Shown: positions 35,387 through 43,656, counted from the stretch's first letter. The stretch: DNA of 64,000 nt from Flavobacterium suaedae (GCF_014642915.1 NZ_BMJE01000001.1:248001-312000); one strand, 5' to 3'. A program made the numbers and translations. Notes: a model not told the origin generated them from the sequence alone.

Positions 35387-36319
35387 CTAATTTAGAGTAA
35401 GTGCTCCTAATATCTCTTCAGACATGAATGGTCCTCCCGGATATCTTGCTGTATAATCCAAGTTTAACCATACCTGTCCTCGTTCATCTATGTGGTAGTG
35501 TATTTCTTTGCCTTTACTTTCCTTTACAAATAAGACCTCTTTTATAAGGTATATTGCTGATTCAAGATCTGATTTATCGCCAACGAGCATTTCCGGGTAT
35601 AAATGACCTCCTGTGTGTATTATTCTGGGTGTACCGCCTATAGCACGTATACAAGCAACCATAAGTATTGCATGGTCATCACAGTCTCCTGAAAAATGTT
35701 GCAGCGATTCGCTCGCATAAGCAATATATTCGCGTCCCTTAGGATCGTTTACATAATTCCATCTGTCTCTGATTGCTTTAAATACTGCAAAACATTGTAT
35801 CATTTTCCGTTGTTCATGGTACCCTTTAACCTGGTCGAAAAAATCAGTTGTGGCTGAAAGGGCAAAGTTTCTTACTTTAGGATTATTATACTCTACAGCA
35901 TCCAGTATTTCAGACTTATTAGGAAATGGCAATAGTTTTGAAATTATAATATCCTGTGGGTTAGGGTCTTCAGACATAGTATATATCATAGCCTGATAGT
36001 CCTCAAATACAGTTTTAAAACCATATTGTCCAAACAAAGTACCATACACCAAAGCGATAAGGTAGAGGAATATACATATTATAATAATGGTTTTAAGTAA
36101 TTTTAAAATCAGTTGAAGTATAACTACTAATGTAATAAATATCAGAACCCTGTCTAAATGTAAAGGCCATTCAGGGTCTATTAAGTTTTGGTGCAAAATA
36201 ATAAAAACAGGTATTGCTATAAGTATATTAAGGGCTAAAATGATAATAGAATCCCACGGCTTTCCTATCTGAAGCTTTTTTTTAAATTTTTGAAAAGTAG
36301 TGGTTTTAGATTCTGCCAT
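35387..36319 (-). CDS. Membrane protein with transglutaminase-like domain
   Basis: The 310-residue protein has two to three N-terminal membrane segments (about 22-40, 58-85 and nearby) followed by a transglutaminase/papain-fold domain. The catalytic Cys lies in FSGDCDDHAILMVACIRAIG (around 205-224), a conserved His in HTGGHLYPEM (around 232) and Asp in LNLDYTARYPGG (around 287). Such domains are often proteases or peptide-bond modifiers in the envelope. It lies 26 bases downstream of the binding-protein gene, so the two may form an operon. The target is unknown. Confidence 0.8.
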   Translation of the reverse strand: MAESKTTTFQKFKKKLQIGKPWDSIIILALNILIAIPVFIILHQNLIDPEWPLHLDRVLIFITLVVILQLILKLLKTIIIICIFLYLIALVYGTLFGQYGFKTVFEDYQAMIYTMSEDPNPQDIIISKLLPFPNKSEILDAVEYNNPKVRNFALSATTDFFDQVKGYHEQRKMIQCFAVFKAIRDRWNYVNDPKGREYIAYASESLQHFSGDCDDHAILMVACIRAIGGTPRIIHTGGHLYPEMLVGDKSDLESAIYLIKEVLFVKESKGKEIHYHIDERGQVWLNLDYTARYPGGPFMSEEILGALTLN

Positions 36320-36345
36320 TTTACCTGCCCTGAAAAGCTGTAAAT

Positions 36346-37191
36346 TTATCCTGTTGCGTTTTCAAATGTAGTTTTTTCTGTAATGATATTTAACTCTGCC
36401 AATTGATTTTGTACTTTATTAAAAGTCTCTTCATTCAGCTTTTCCTGAGACCATTCTGTAAGAGTCAACCACTCTTTAATATCCTCTTGTTTTTGATTAT
36501 ATCGCTCTGCCAGTGTTTTATCAATATCAGGTATACTTTTAAACTGTTTTGTAGCACTGTTTATTATATCTAAAACCGTTCCAATAGTTTCTTTGTTTTC
36601 TTCTAAAAACTCATTGCGTACAGCAATTACAAAACAAGGCCAAGGGGTAGGGCAGTCGCCAACACGCCTAAAGATACCTTTGTCTACTATTGGCTTTGTC
36701 ATAAAACGTTCCCACATAAAATAATCGGCATTACCTTCAGTAAGTCCTTCAATAGCGCCATCCAGTGTATTAATTATTTCAAATTGTAATTTGTTTGTCT
36801 CCCAGCCTTCCTTTTTTGCGTTTACTATAGCCATTAAATGTGAACCTGAACCATATCGACTAATGGCTACTTTTCCATTTTGTAAATCATTTACAGTATT
36901 GTAATCAGAACCTGCTGCTACATGAATTCCCCATATTAAAGGCGATTGTACATAAACTTGTACTATTTTACTGTTATTACCCGCAGCAATATCTTTTATA
37001 ATACCTTCGGTTAGTATTACGGCTATGTCTGTTTCATTATTACGAAGCATTTGGCATAATTTACCTGTTCCTTCAGGTACATCCGTCCATACGGCATCTA
37101 TATCATTATTTCTAAATATATTTTTTTCTATGCTTAAGTGCCAAGGCAGGTTAAAATGTTCGGGGACACCTGCTATTCTTACTTTTTTCAT
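36346..37191 (-). CDS. Periplasmic-binding-fold protein without a signal peptide (Ca3427-like)
   Basis: The 281-residue protein has the type 2 periplasmic binding protein fold of the NMT1/THI5-SsuA group: VRIAGVPEHFNLPWHLSIEK (1-24 region), GTGKLCQMLRNNETDIAVILTEG (around 42-64) and the hinge region KVAISRYGSGSHLMAIV (around 107-123). It lacks any signal peptide, so it should be cytoplasmic. From memory this fits the PBP2_Ca3427-like family, which also occurs in fungi. No transporter genes are adjacent. It may sense or bind a small ligand or act as an enzyme; the ligand is unknown. Confidence 0.78.
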   Translation of the reverse strand: MKKVRIAGVPEHFNLPWHLSIEKNIFRNNDIDAVWTDVPEGTGKLCQMLRNNETDIAVILTEGIIKDIAAGNNSKIVQVYVQSPLIWGIHVAAGSDYNTVNDLQNGKVAISRYGSGSHLMAIVNAKKEGWETNKLQFEIINTLDGAIEGLTEGNADYFMWERFMTKPIVDKGIFRRVGDCPTPWPCFVIAVRNEFLEENKETIGTVLDIINSATKQFKSIPDIDKTLAERYNQKQEDIKEWLTLTEWSQEKLNEETFNKVQNQLAELNIITEKTTFENATG

Positions 37192-37263
37192 TCTATGTGA
37201 TTATTTAAACTATAAAGGTAGTAAGAGAAATTTATATAAATAAGAAACTTAACCTTATTACAA

Positions 37264-37292
37264 GAAAAAATCCTTAATATAAATTAAGGATT
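37264..37292 (-). terminator. Terminator after the nucleoside phosphorylase gene
   Basis: AATCCTTAAT (37269-37278) pairs with ATTAAGGATT (37283-37292); on the minus strand it runs into a T-tract. It lies 26 bases past the phosphorylase stop. Confidence 0.75.
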
Positions 37293-37317
37293 GAATAGTC
37301 TAGTTATTTATGCATTG

Positions 37318-38190
37318 TTACAATGCTGTAATCTTTTCTAAAGTATATTGAATTAATTTTTCAACTACATCATAAGGATCTGCACTAAAAGTACCATTAG
37401 GTCGGTTAGCAATTATAGCGTTAAGCGATAACGCATTATGTCCTAGCAAAGCAGATAATCCATAAATAGCAGCTGTTTCCATCTCTAAATTAGTGATGCG
37501 GTTACCTTTGTAGTTAAAGCTGTCCATTTTACTGTTTAGCTCCCTGTCTTGGATATCTAAACGCAAAATACGCCCCTGAGCGCCATAAAAACCACCTGCT
37601 GTAGCTGTTAAACCATTGTAAACTCTGTCACTAGCCATAAGTTGCAGTAATTTATCACTGGCTTTTACTACATAAGGTTTTCCTTTACGGGCATCCCACT
37701 TAGTATAACTTATAAAAGCATCTTCAATCTCGCTTTCTGAGACTTTTTCTACAAGGTAAGTACGCAGCATATTATCAGTACCTAAACCATATTTAGACAT
37801 TACAAAACTATCAACCGGTACATCTGACTGTAAAGAACCTGATGTGCCAACTCGTATTATATTTAAAGAAGTAAGTTCTTTTTTAGGCAGGCGGGTAGAA
37901 ACGTCTATATTAACCAATGCATCCAGCTCATTCATTACAATATCAATATTATCAGGGCCTATACCAGTAGAAATTACTGTTAGCCTTTTACCTTTATATG
38001 TACCTGTTTGTGTTTTAAACTCTCTTTTTTGAGTAGAAAATTCGATACGGTCAAAATGCTGCGTGATTTTTTCAACACGATCCTGATCACCCACAAATAT
38101 TATATTGTGCGCAATATTTTCAGGCTTAAGGTTTAAGTGATAAACGCTGCCATCTGGGTTTAATATAAGTTCTGACTCCTGTATTTTCAT
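37318..38190 (-). CDS. Nucleoside phosphorylase (uridine phosphorylase-like)
   Basis: The 290-residue protein belongs to the PNP/UDP phosphorylase superfamily: IIFVGDQDRVEKI near the N-terminus (binding loop), VISTGIGPDNIDIVMNELDAL (72-92 region; the core is STGIGPDNIDI), NIIRVGTSGSLQ (phosphate-binding, around 109) and NLEMETAAIYGLSALLG (around 231), which binds ribose. It should split nucleosides with phosphate for salvage. Base preference cannot be read from the sequence. Confidence 0.9.
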   Translation of the reverse strand: MKIQESELILNPDGSVYHLNLKPENIAHNIIFVGDQDRVEKITQHFDRIEFSTQKREFKTQTGTYKGKRLTVISTGIGPDNIDIVMNELDALVNIDVSTRLPKKELTSLNIIRVGTSGSLQSDVPVDSFVMSKYGLGTDNMLRTYLVEKVSESEIEDAFISYTKWDARKGKPYVVKASDKLLQLMASDRVYNGLTATAGGFYGAQGRILRLDIQDRELNSKMDSFNYKGNRITNLEMETAAIYGLSALLGHNALSLNAIIANRPNGTFSADPYDVVEKLIQYTLEKITAL

Positions 38191-38247
38191 TAGTTGATTG
38201 ATGTTGTTGTTAATTGCGTATAATTAATAAAAGTAATAAGGTAATAA

Positions 38248-38601
38248 TTAACCACCTACACGTTTTACTTTATAACCTTCTTTAGTAAGGAAATCCATTA
38301 TTTTATCTCTAAAGTTTCCTTGTATAATAATGTCTCCGTCCTTAGCAGAACCACCAACTCCACAAAGTGTTTTAAGTCTTTTAGCTAAAGCTTTCAAGTC
38401 GTCATCATTACCTTCAAAGCCTTTTATAACAGTAGCTACTTTACCACCTCTGTTTTTTTTATCTATATAAGCCTCAAGCCTTTGTTCGTTATTGGGTAAA
38501 GTTTCCTGTTGTTCTTCTCCGTTATCAAATTCAAAATCATCATTTGTAGAAAAAACAAACCCACCTAAATCTTCAAGGCTATTCATTTTCTTTTTTGCCA
38601 T
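38248..38601 (-). CDS. SUI1/eIF1-family translation factor homologue (YciH-like)
   Basis: The 117-residue protein has an acidic N-terminal 40 residues, then an eIF1/SUI1 domain: RGGKVATVIKGFEGNDDDLKALAK (51-74 region), the family motif LCGVGGSAKDGDIIIQGNFRD-type segment (around 81-101; core GVGGSAKDGDIIIQG) and the end LTKEGYKVKRVGG. Eukaryotic eIF1 controls start-codon choice. Bacterial YciH is thought to affect initiation fidelity. It is 13 bases from the GxxExxY gene, though that gene is probably a later arrival. Confidence 0.93.
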   Translation of the reverse strand: MAKKKMNSLEDLGGFVFSTNDDFEFDNGEEQQETLPNNEQRLEAYIDKKNRGGKVATVIKGFEGNDDDLKALAKRLKTLCGVGGSAKDGDIIIQGNFRDKIMDFLTKEGYKVKRVGG

Positions 38602-38614
38602 AGTTTATTCTTTA

Positions 38615-39034
38615 TTAATTGGAACGCAGATGAAGCGGATTAGACGGATTAATACGAATTTTTTTCTTAACATTACTGAAAATTTTACGTGAAAACTCAG
38701 GTTCTTTTCCAAAATTTAATAATAACCCGACTTCGCAATCTGTACTTTTAAGGTAATTTATTAGTTGATATTCAAATTCATCAATTATGTATTCTGCAGC
38801 TTTTAGTTCTAAGATTACTTTATTATTTACAATTATATCTGCGAAATAATCGCCAACTAAGTGTTCTTTATAATATACAGATATTTTCTTTTGTGCTTCA
38901 ACATCAAAGCCTCTTTGCTTTAACTCTATAAACAGTGCATTTTGATATACTCTTTCAAGAAAACCATAACCAAGCTCATTATAGACATCGTAAAAAGCTT
39001 TTATTATTTCTCCTGTCAAATGTTTATGAAGCAT
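38615..39034 (-). CDS. GxxExxY-family protein (PD-(D/E)xK nuclease-like)
   Basis: This 139-residue protein has the name-giving motif ELGYGFLERVYQNAL (around 20-34; G-x-x-E-x-x-Y) and a core that fits the PD-(D/E)xK fold: ADIIVNNKVILELKAAE (around 69-85, Asp then E-x-K). The family is widespread and often found in repeat-rich positions; function is unproven. Its last ~16 codons (KKIRINPSNPLHLRSN) are encoded by the left flanking repeat at 38621-38665, which is odd and suggests the gene and repeats move or evolve together. Confidence 0.9.
   Translation of the reverse strand: MLHKHLTGEIIKAFYDVYNELGYGFLERVYQNALFIELKQRGFDVEAQKKISVYYKEHLVGDYFADIIVNNKVILELKAAEYIIDEFEYQLINYLKSTDCEVGLLLNFGKEPEFSRKIFSNVKKKIRINPSNPLHLRSN
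38621..38665. repeat. Left flanking repeat of the GxxExxY gene
   Basis: Begins GGAACGCAGATGAAGCGG and contains CGGATTA twice, ending in AATTTTTTT. It forms an imperfect inverted pair with 39041-39089 and lies within the 3' end of the GxxExxY coding region. Confidence 0.7.
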
Positions 39035-39040
39035 AGCGGG

Positions 39041-39089
39041 ATCAAAAAATCTGTGAATATCTGTTTAATCTGCGTTATTCGCGTTCTGT
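39041..39089. repeat. Right flanking repeat of the GxxExxY gene
   Basis: On the minus strand it begins CAGAACGCGAATAACGCAGA, then AAACAGAT and ACAGATTTTTT, mirroring the left repeat (shared GAACGC, GCAGAT and AT.TTTTTT elements). It lies just upstream of the GxxExxY start codon. Confidence 0.65.
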
Positions 39090-39110
39090 TATAATATGGT
39101 TATAAAAGTA

Positions 39111-39140
39111 AAAGCATCAGGTTAAAAAACCTAATGCTTT
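39111..39140 (-). terminator. Terminator after the 2OG-Fe(II) oxygenase gene
   Basis: AAAGCATCAGGTT pairs, with one mismatch, with AACCTAATGCTTT across an A-rich loop, about 20 bases after the oxygenase stop. On the minus strand a T-rich run follows. Confidence 0.7.
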
Positions 39141-39161
39141 ACAGCTATATAAAAATAGTTA

Positions 39162-40112
39162 TTATTTTTTGATTAAGCCTAACTCAACTAAACGTTCATG
39201 CAGAAATTCTCCCGCAGTAATGTCTTCATATAGTTTAGGGTTTTCTTCATCAATACAGTTCTCTAAACAATCCAGTTTCATTTCACTAACAGGATGCATA
39301 AAAAACGGTATAGAGTAACGTGAGCTACCCCATAACTCTTTAGGAGGGTTCACTACTTGGTGTATAGTACTTTTTAACTTGTTGTTTGTATGGCGGCTTA
39401 ACATGTCACCTACATTAATAACAAGTTCATCAGGTTCTGCAATAGCATCTATCCATTCCCCTTCATGGTTTTGCACTTGTAAGCCTTTACCTTGTGCTCC
39501 CATTAGCAGTGTAATAAGGTTAATATCGCCATGTGCCGCTGCACGTACCGCATTTTTAGGCTCTTCTGTAATAGGAGGGTAGTGAATAGGGCGAAGAATA
39601 CTATTACCTTCAGCTACATACTTGTCAAAGTAAAATTCATCAAGACCTAAATACAGTGCCAAGGCACGTAATACATAAATACCTGTTTTTTCAAGCATTT
39701 TATATGCTTCTTTACCCACTTCATTAAACTTAGGCACTTCTTTTACCTGTACATTATCAGGGTATTCATCTGCATACTTAGAACCTTCAGGTAAGTATTG
39801 ACCAAAATGCCAAAATTCTTTTAAATCTCCTTCTTTACGTCCTTTAGCATGTTCTTTTCCAAAAGATACATAGCCGCGTTGTCCGCCAATACCCGGAATT
39901 TCGTATTGTTCTTTTACTTCTAAAGGAAGATTGAAAAAGTTTTTTACTTCACTATAAAGTTCTTCTACAAGCTGGTCATCAAGAAAATGTCCTTTTAATG
40001 CTACAAATCCTATCTCTTCGTAGGCTTTACCGATTTCATTTACAAATTTTTGTTTGCGTTTCGGGTCATCCGAAAGGAAATCACGCAGATTAACACTTGG
40101 AATGTTTTGCAT
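39162..40112 (-). CDS. Isopenicillin N synthase-family 2-oxoglutarate/Fe(II) oxygenase
   Basis: The 316-residue protein has the DIOX_N region (PSVNLRDFLSDDPKRKQKFV, around 4-23) and the 2OG-Fe(II) domain with the iron triad: His and Asp in AAHGDINLITLLMG (around 193-195) and a distal His in TIHQVVNPP (around 249), plus the 2OG-binding Arg in RYSIPFFMHP (around 264). Such enzymes hydroxylate or desaturate small molecules. The substrate is unknown; no biosynthetic cluster is nearby, so this is a generic oxygenase rather than a beta-lactam enzyme. Confidence 0.9.
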   Translation of the reverse strand: MQNIPSVNLRDFLSDDPKRKQKFVNEIGKAYEEIGFVALKGHFLDDQLVEELYSEVKNFFNLPLEVKEQYEIPGIGGQRGYVSFGKEHAKGRKEGDLKEFWHFGQYLPEGSKYADEYPDNVQVKEVPKFNEVGKEAYKMLEKTGIYVLRALALYLGLDEFYFDKYVAEGNSILRPIHYPPITEEPKNAVRAAAHGDINLITLLMGAQGKGLQVQNHEGEWIDAIAEPDELVINVGDMLSRHTNNKLKSTIHQVVNPPKELWGSSRYSIPFFMHPVSEMKLDCLENCIDEENPKLYEDITAGEFLHERLVELGLIKK

Positions 40113-40220
40113 GGTAATAAAAATTGTTAATAACTTAAAAAGGCATAAAGCCTTTTAAATACAAACATAAGGATATTTTTTAGGGTAGAATAATGGAAGT
40201 TATTAACAAATCTATATTAT

Positions 40221-40892
40221 TTAAAACAATCCTCCAAACGCTTTGTTCTCCCACGTGGACAACTCTTTATCAGATAAATAACTAGAGGTTCTTATTTGTC
40301 CTCCTTGTTGTGAAGCAAATTCTTCTAAGCCCTCTGATTGATCTGTTTCATATCCGGCATCATCTACATTAGGGTCAAAACCACTACCAATACTTCTGTT
40401 TACAGATGGATTACCAGGTCTCAAATTAAAAGGAGAGTTATTTAATGCTTTTATTAATTCGTCTTGATCCGTTATTGAGGTAACATGATTATAATAGCCC
40501 TGATACCCTTTTTGATACATTCCAAAAGTTCGTTTTGGAATGGTTAAAGCTTTTACCATTTTATGGATTACTGCATTGTTTCCAGATTCTACTATTTCTT
40601 TTATACGCTGATAGGAAAGCCTATGCGCCATATCATATTCATCGCCGGTTAATAAGGGTGCTCCTTGCTTTTTTATTTTAGTAGCAGGGCCTGAAAAAGA
40701 AGGCCTGTTGCCTCCAAACTGAATAACAGAAGTATTCGGTTTATTTTGAATTTCCTTAACTAACTTTCTTTGTGTAACTGCCTGCGGGCGATTATCTGCT
40801 ATATAAGAGCCTGATTTATTATTGACTGTGCTATTTGTGTTAGTAGCTGATTGTCCTTGTTTAGAAATAACCTTATTAGCGTAGCTGTTCAT
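40221..40892 (-). CDS. Putative contractile-injection-system cargo/toxin-like protein
   Basis: The 223-residue protein has a disordered N-terminus with IADNRPQAVTQRKLVKEIQN (31-50) and a short VIQ (56-58). This closely resembles the DNRPEAVAQRKLQE...VIQ leader found on many Bacteroidota proteins linked to DUF4157 and extracellular contractile injection systems (from memory). The C-terminal part (about 80-175) is a compact domain I cannot name, with His90 in MAHRLSYQRI and NLRPGNPSVNRSIGSGFDP (156-174), a layout that recalls small nuclease-type toxins. No injection machinery or clear immunity gene is adjacent. It is a single gene on the minus strand with a TAAATTTG -7 element at 40928-40921. 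Confidence 0.6.
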   Translation of the reverse strand: MNSYANKVISKQGQSATNTNSTVNNKSGSYIADNRPQAVTQRKLVKEIQNKPNTSVIQFGGNRPSFSGPATKIKKQGAPLLTGDEYDMAHRLSYQRIKEIVESGNNAVIHKMVKALTIPKRTFGMYQKGYQGYYNHVTSITDQDELIKALNNSPFNLRPGNPSVNRSIGSGFDPNVDDAGYETDQSEGLEEFASQQGGQIRTSSYLSDKELSTWENKAFGGLF

Positions 40893-40920
40893 AATAGATT
40901 AGTAATTTAAGTTGTATACC

Positions 40921-40928
40921 CAAATTTA
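40921..40928 (-). promoter_or_regulatory. Putative -7 element (TAAATTTG) of the cargo-like gene
   Basis: On the minus strand 40928-40921 reads TAAATTTG, matching TAnnTTTG, 28 bases before the start codon at 40892. No well-spaced -33 box is evident. Confidence 0.4.
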
Positions 40929-41027
40929 ACCATTTATAAACAAATAAAAAACTGCAATAATGTAATAGTAAAGATTAACTAACAGAGGTGTTAATTTATA
41001 AAGTGATTTTTGGAAAAACTATTATAT

Positions 41028-42731
41028 ATGGAATCAAAAAACAACACAAGAAGAAGTTTTATTCAAAAATCACTATTAGCAGCAGGAGGTATTATACTGG
41101 CACCTAACTTTATAAGCTGTAGTAATGATGACGATAACAACACTAATCCTGCACCAGTTAATCCTGACGGATTTACACAAAAGAACTTTAATCAAGGAGT
41201 AGCCAGCTTTGAACCTAGCAGCTCCTCTGTAATTATATGGACACGTTATAACAGAGCAGGAGCAACCATTATTTGGGAAGTTGCAACCGACGAAAACTTT
41301 GAAAATATACTAAGAAACGGAGAATTGGTTACAGATTCTTTTAGAGATAACACACTGGCTGTTGAATTAACAGAGCTTGACGCTGACCAAAAGCTATATT
41401 ACCGTTTTATGAGTGCAGAGGATGAAGCTATTTCTGTAACCGGTGAAACAATTACTCTACCTGTTAATGCATCATCTGTAAAATTGGCAGTTTGTTCTTG
41501 TTCAAACTATCAGGCTGGTCTTTTTAATGTATATGATGCAATGGCTAATTCTGAAGCTGATATTATTGTACATTTAGGTGATTACCTATATGAATACGGA
41601 GCAGGAGGATATGGTGCTACTGCTGAAAATGCTTTCTTAAACAGAGACCACGAACCGGCAGGAGAAATGCTATCATTGGAAGACTATAGAACACGTTACA
41701 AGCAATACAGGTCTGATGTTTCATTACAACTGGCACACCAAAAGAAACCATTTATATGTGTATGGGATGACCACGAAATAGCTAATGATACATATAAAGA
41801 CGGTGCTGAAAACCATACTGAAGCAACAGAAGGTAGTTTTGAAGTAAGAAAACAATATGCTTTGCAAGCATACAGCGAGTTTTTACCATTTTCCAGAACA
41901 GATGAAAGTAATAATGAACTTATATACAGAACTGTAAATATTGGCAACTTAGTTAACCTTGTTATGCTTGATACTCGTGTTATAGCAAGAGATAAGCAGC
42001 TTGATATGACTAATTATTATACCGCAGGAGGTTTTGATGCTGTATCCTTTCAAAATGATTTAACAAACCCTGAAAGAACACTACTAGGTGCAACACAACG
42101 TAACTGGGCAATAAGTCAAATAACCTCAAGTGCTGCTAAATGGCAGGTTTTAGGGCAGCAAGTATTAATGGGTAAAATGCATGTGCCTGCAGAAATGTTA
42201 CTCGCTTTTGGTAGTGAGGGTTTTACAGCACTACTTACAGAGTTAGTTACAATTAAAATGAGATTGTTAAATAATGACCCAACGCTTACTCCTGAAGAAA
42301 TAGCACGTGTAACAACCACTATACCTTATAATCTTGATGCTTGGGATGGTTATCCTATAGACAGAGAAATATTATACAACTCATTAAACGGTAAAAAAAT
42401 AGTAACTCTGGCAGGAGACACCCATAATGCCTGGAATAACACGCTTTATAAAGAGGACGGTACAGAAGTAGGGGTAGAGTTAGCAACATCAAGTATTAGC
42501 TCCCCCGGTTTTGAGACTTATTTAGGTGATGTAGATGCTGCTACTATAGCAGGATTTCAACAAGCATTAAATATATTGGTAGACGGACTTTCTTATTTTG
42601 ATGCTTCAAGACGAGGTTTTATAATGGCTACATTTACAGAAGCAGAAGTAAAATCAGATTGGGTATTTGTAGATACAATACTATCACCAACATATGCTAC
42701 TGAAATAGGGCATAGTATTACTTATTCATAA
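41028..42731 (+). CDS. phoD: PhoD-family alkaline phosphatase D
   Basis: The 567-residue protein begins with a twin-arginine signal (NTRRSFIQKSLLAAGG) and a C-S-N-D-D-D stretch, so it is exported folded by Tat, perhaps as a lipoprotein. After an N-terminal beta-sandwich (about 45-145), the phosphatase domain holds VHLGDYLYEYG (around 180), VWDDHEIANDTYKDGA (around 244) and LAGDTHNAWNN (around 464), the Fe/Ca-binding motifs of PhoD. It should release phosphate from phosphodiesters or monoesters. ATG 41028 is chosen over an upstream TTG because it gives the normal Tat signal start. Confidence 0.93.
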   Translation: MESKNNTRRSFIQKSLLAAGGIILAPNFISCSNDDDNNTNPAPVNPDGFTQKNFNQGVASFEPSSSSVIIWTRYNRAGATIIWEVATDENFENILRNGELVTDSFRDNTLAVELTELDADQKLYYRFMSAEDEAISVTGETITLPVNASSVKLAVCSCSNYQAGLFNVYDAMANSEADIIVHLGDYLYEYGAGGYGATAENAFLNRDHEPAGEMLSLEDYRTRYKQYRSDVSLQLAHQKKPFICVWDDHEIANDTYKDGAENHTEATEGSFEVRKQYALQAYSEFLPFSRTDESNNELIYRTVNIGNLVNLVMLDTRVIARDKQLDMTNYYTAGGFDAVSFQNDLTNPERTLLGATQRNWAISQITSSAAKWQVLGQQVLMGKMHVPAEMLLAFGSEGFTALLTELVTIKMRLLNNDPTLTPEEIARVTTTIPYNLDAWDGYPIDREILYNSLNGKKIVTLAGDTHNAWNNTLYKEDGTEVGVELATSSISSPGFETYLGDVDAATIAGFQQALNILVDGLSYFDASRRGFIMATFTEAEVKSDWVFVDTILSPTYATEIGHSITYS

Positions 42732-42760
42732 TATACGGAATAAGTATGCTTTTATATACT

Positions 42761-42795
42761 AACACCCACTTTGTTTTTCACAAAGTGGGTGTTGC
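42761..42795 (+). terminator. phoD terminator
   Basis: A 14-base perfect stem AACACCCACTTTGT (42761-42774) and ACAAAGTGGGTGTT (42780-42793) with a five-base loop, followed by a T-rich stretch, 30 bases after phoD. Confidence 0.9.
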
Positions 42796-42907
42796 TTATT
42801 TTTATAAAACTCTTCAAGGGTTATCTACCTATTTTCATTTTTAAAACATATTCTTGTATTTTATAAAAAAGTATATTACGGGTTATATAAATACTTAAAA
42901 AACAATT

Positions 42908-43579
42908 ATGAATTTATGGTTCTTTATACCTTTAGGAGGTCTGATATTCTATATAGTTTGGGGCTTCTTTCTCAATAAACAAGCGAGAGTAAAAAGAAAA
43001 CTAAAAAAAGCTCCCTTAAAATCTATTATGGATTTTAAGAATAAAGAAACAGCGAAAATTATTGGAAAAGCAGAACCCGTAAATAAAGTAATAACAGCTC
43101 CTTTATCGGGTACTCAGTGTTGTCACTATTATATAAAAGTTCAGAAAAAAGTATATACTGGAAATAGTAGACAATATCACTGGGCAACAGTTATTGAAGA
43201 AGAAGTCATGACAGATTATGTTATAAATGATAATGGTCACTATGCATTTATATCTGATGATAACATAGAAAGCCATATTGTAAGAGATGTAAAATTTAAA
43301 TCCGATTTATTTGAAAATCCTACAGAAGAGTTAAAACAGTTTCTTAAAGAACATAACTACAACAGTAAGTATTGGATAGGTTTGAATAAAACACTTAGAT
43401 ATTATGAAGGAAAAATAGACGTAAACGAAAAAATAGCTGTTTTAGGGAAAGGGGAGTGGCTACATGCTACAGAACTAGACCTTCCTGAAAGCTATGGCAA
43501 AGTTTTAAGTATATCAACGGATGAAAAGAAAAAGTATGTATACTTAAGTGATGATAAAAGTGTAATAAATAAAAGGTAG
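42908..43579 (+). CDS. Membrane protein with a MULAN/GIDE-like (BAM) domain
   Basis: The 223-residue protein has one N-terminal membrane helix (about 3-20), a basic linker, and a soluble domain. Its pattern IIGKAEPVNKVITAPLSGTQCCHYYIKVQKK (about 50-80; core APLSGTQCCHYYIKV) followed by HWATVIEEEV and DYVINDNGHYAFI resembles the GIDE/BAM domain of the human mitochondrial protein MULAN and its bacterial relatives. No RING or second C-terminal membrane helix is present. Bacterial roles are not established; a membrane-linked oxidative or stress role is only speculation. Confidence 0.65.
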   Translation: MNLWFFIPLGGLIFYIVWGFFLNKQARVKRKLKKAPLKSIMDFKNKETAKIIGKAEPVNKVITAPLSGTQCCHYYIKVQKKVYTGNSRQYHWATVIEEEVMTDYVINDNGHYAFISDDNIESHIVRDVKFKSDLFENPTEELKQFLKEHNYNSKYWIGLNKTLRYYEGKIDVNEKIAVLGKGEWLHATELDLPESYGKVLSISTDEKKKYVYLSDDKSVINKR

Positions 43580-43623
43580 TTATTAATAATTATTTTTTAA
43601 TAGATGTACTTGCTGTAAAAATG

Positions 43624-43631
43624 TATTTTTG
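43624..43631 (+). promoter_or_regulatory. Promoter -7 element (TATTTTTG) of the BspA-type gene
   Basis: Matches TAnnTTTG, 25 bases before ATG 43657. It falls inside the in-frame extension beginning at 43621, so it argues for the later start. Confidence 0.5.
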
Positions 43632-43656
43632 TCTCTTGTTTTATAAAACCCACATT

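Noticed and set aside
39162..40112. Beta-lactam biosynthesis from the isopenicillin N synthase-family gene
   Set aside because: The fold is generic to 2OG/Fe(II) oxygenases and no NRPS or other beta-lactam genes are present.
40113..40220. An immunity gene for the cargo-like protein in the gap downstream of it
   Set aside because: The gap is only 108 bases and holds no frame with a start codon of useful length.
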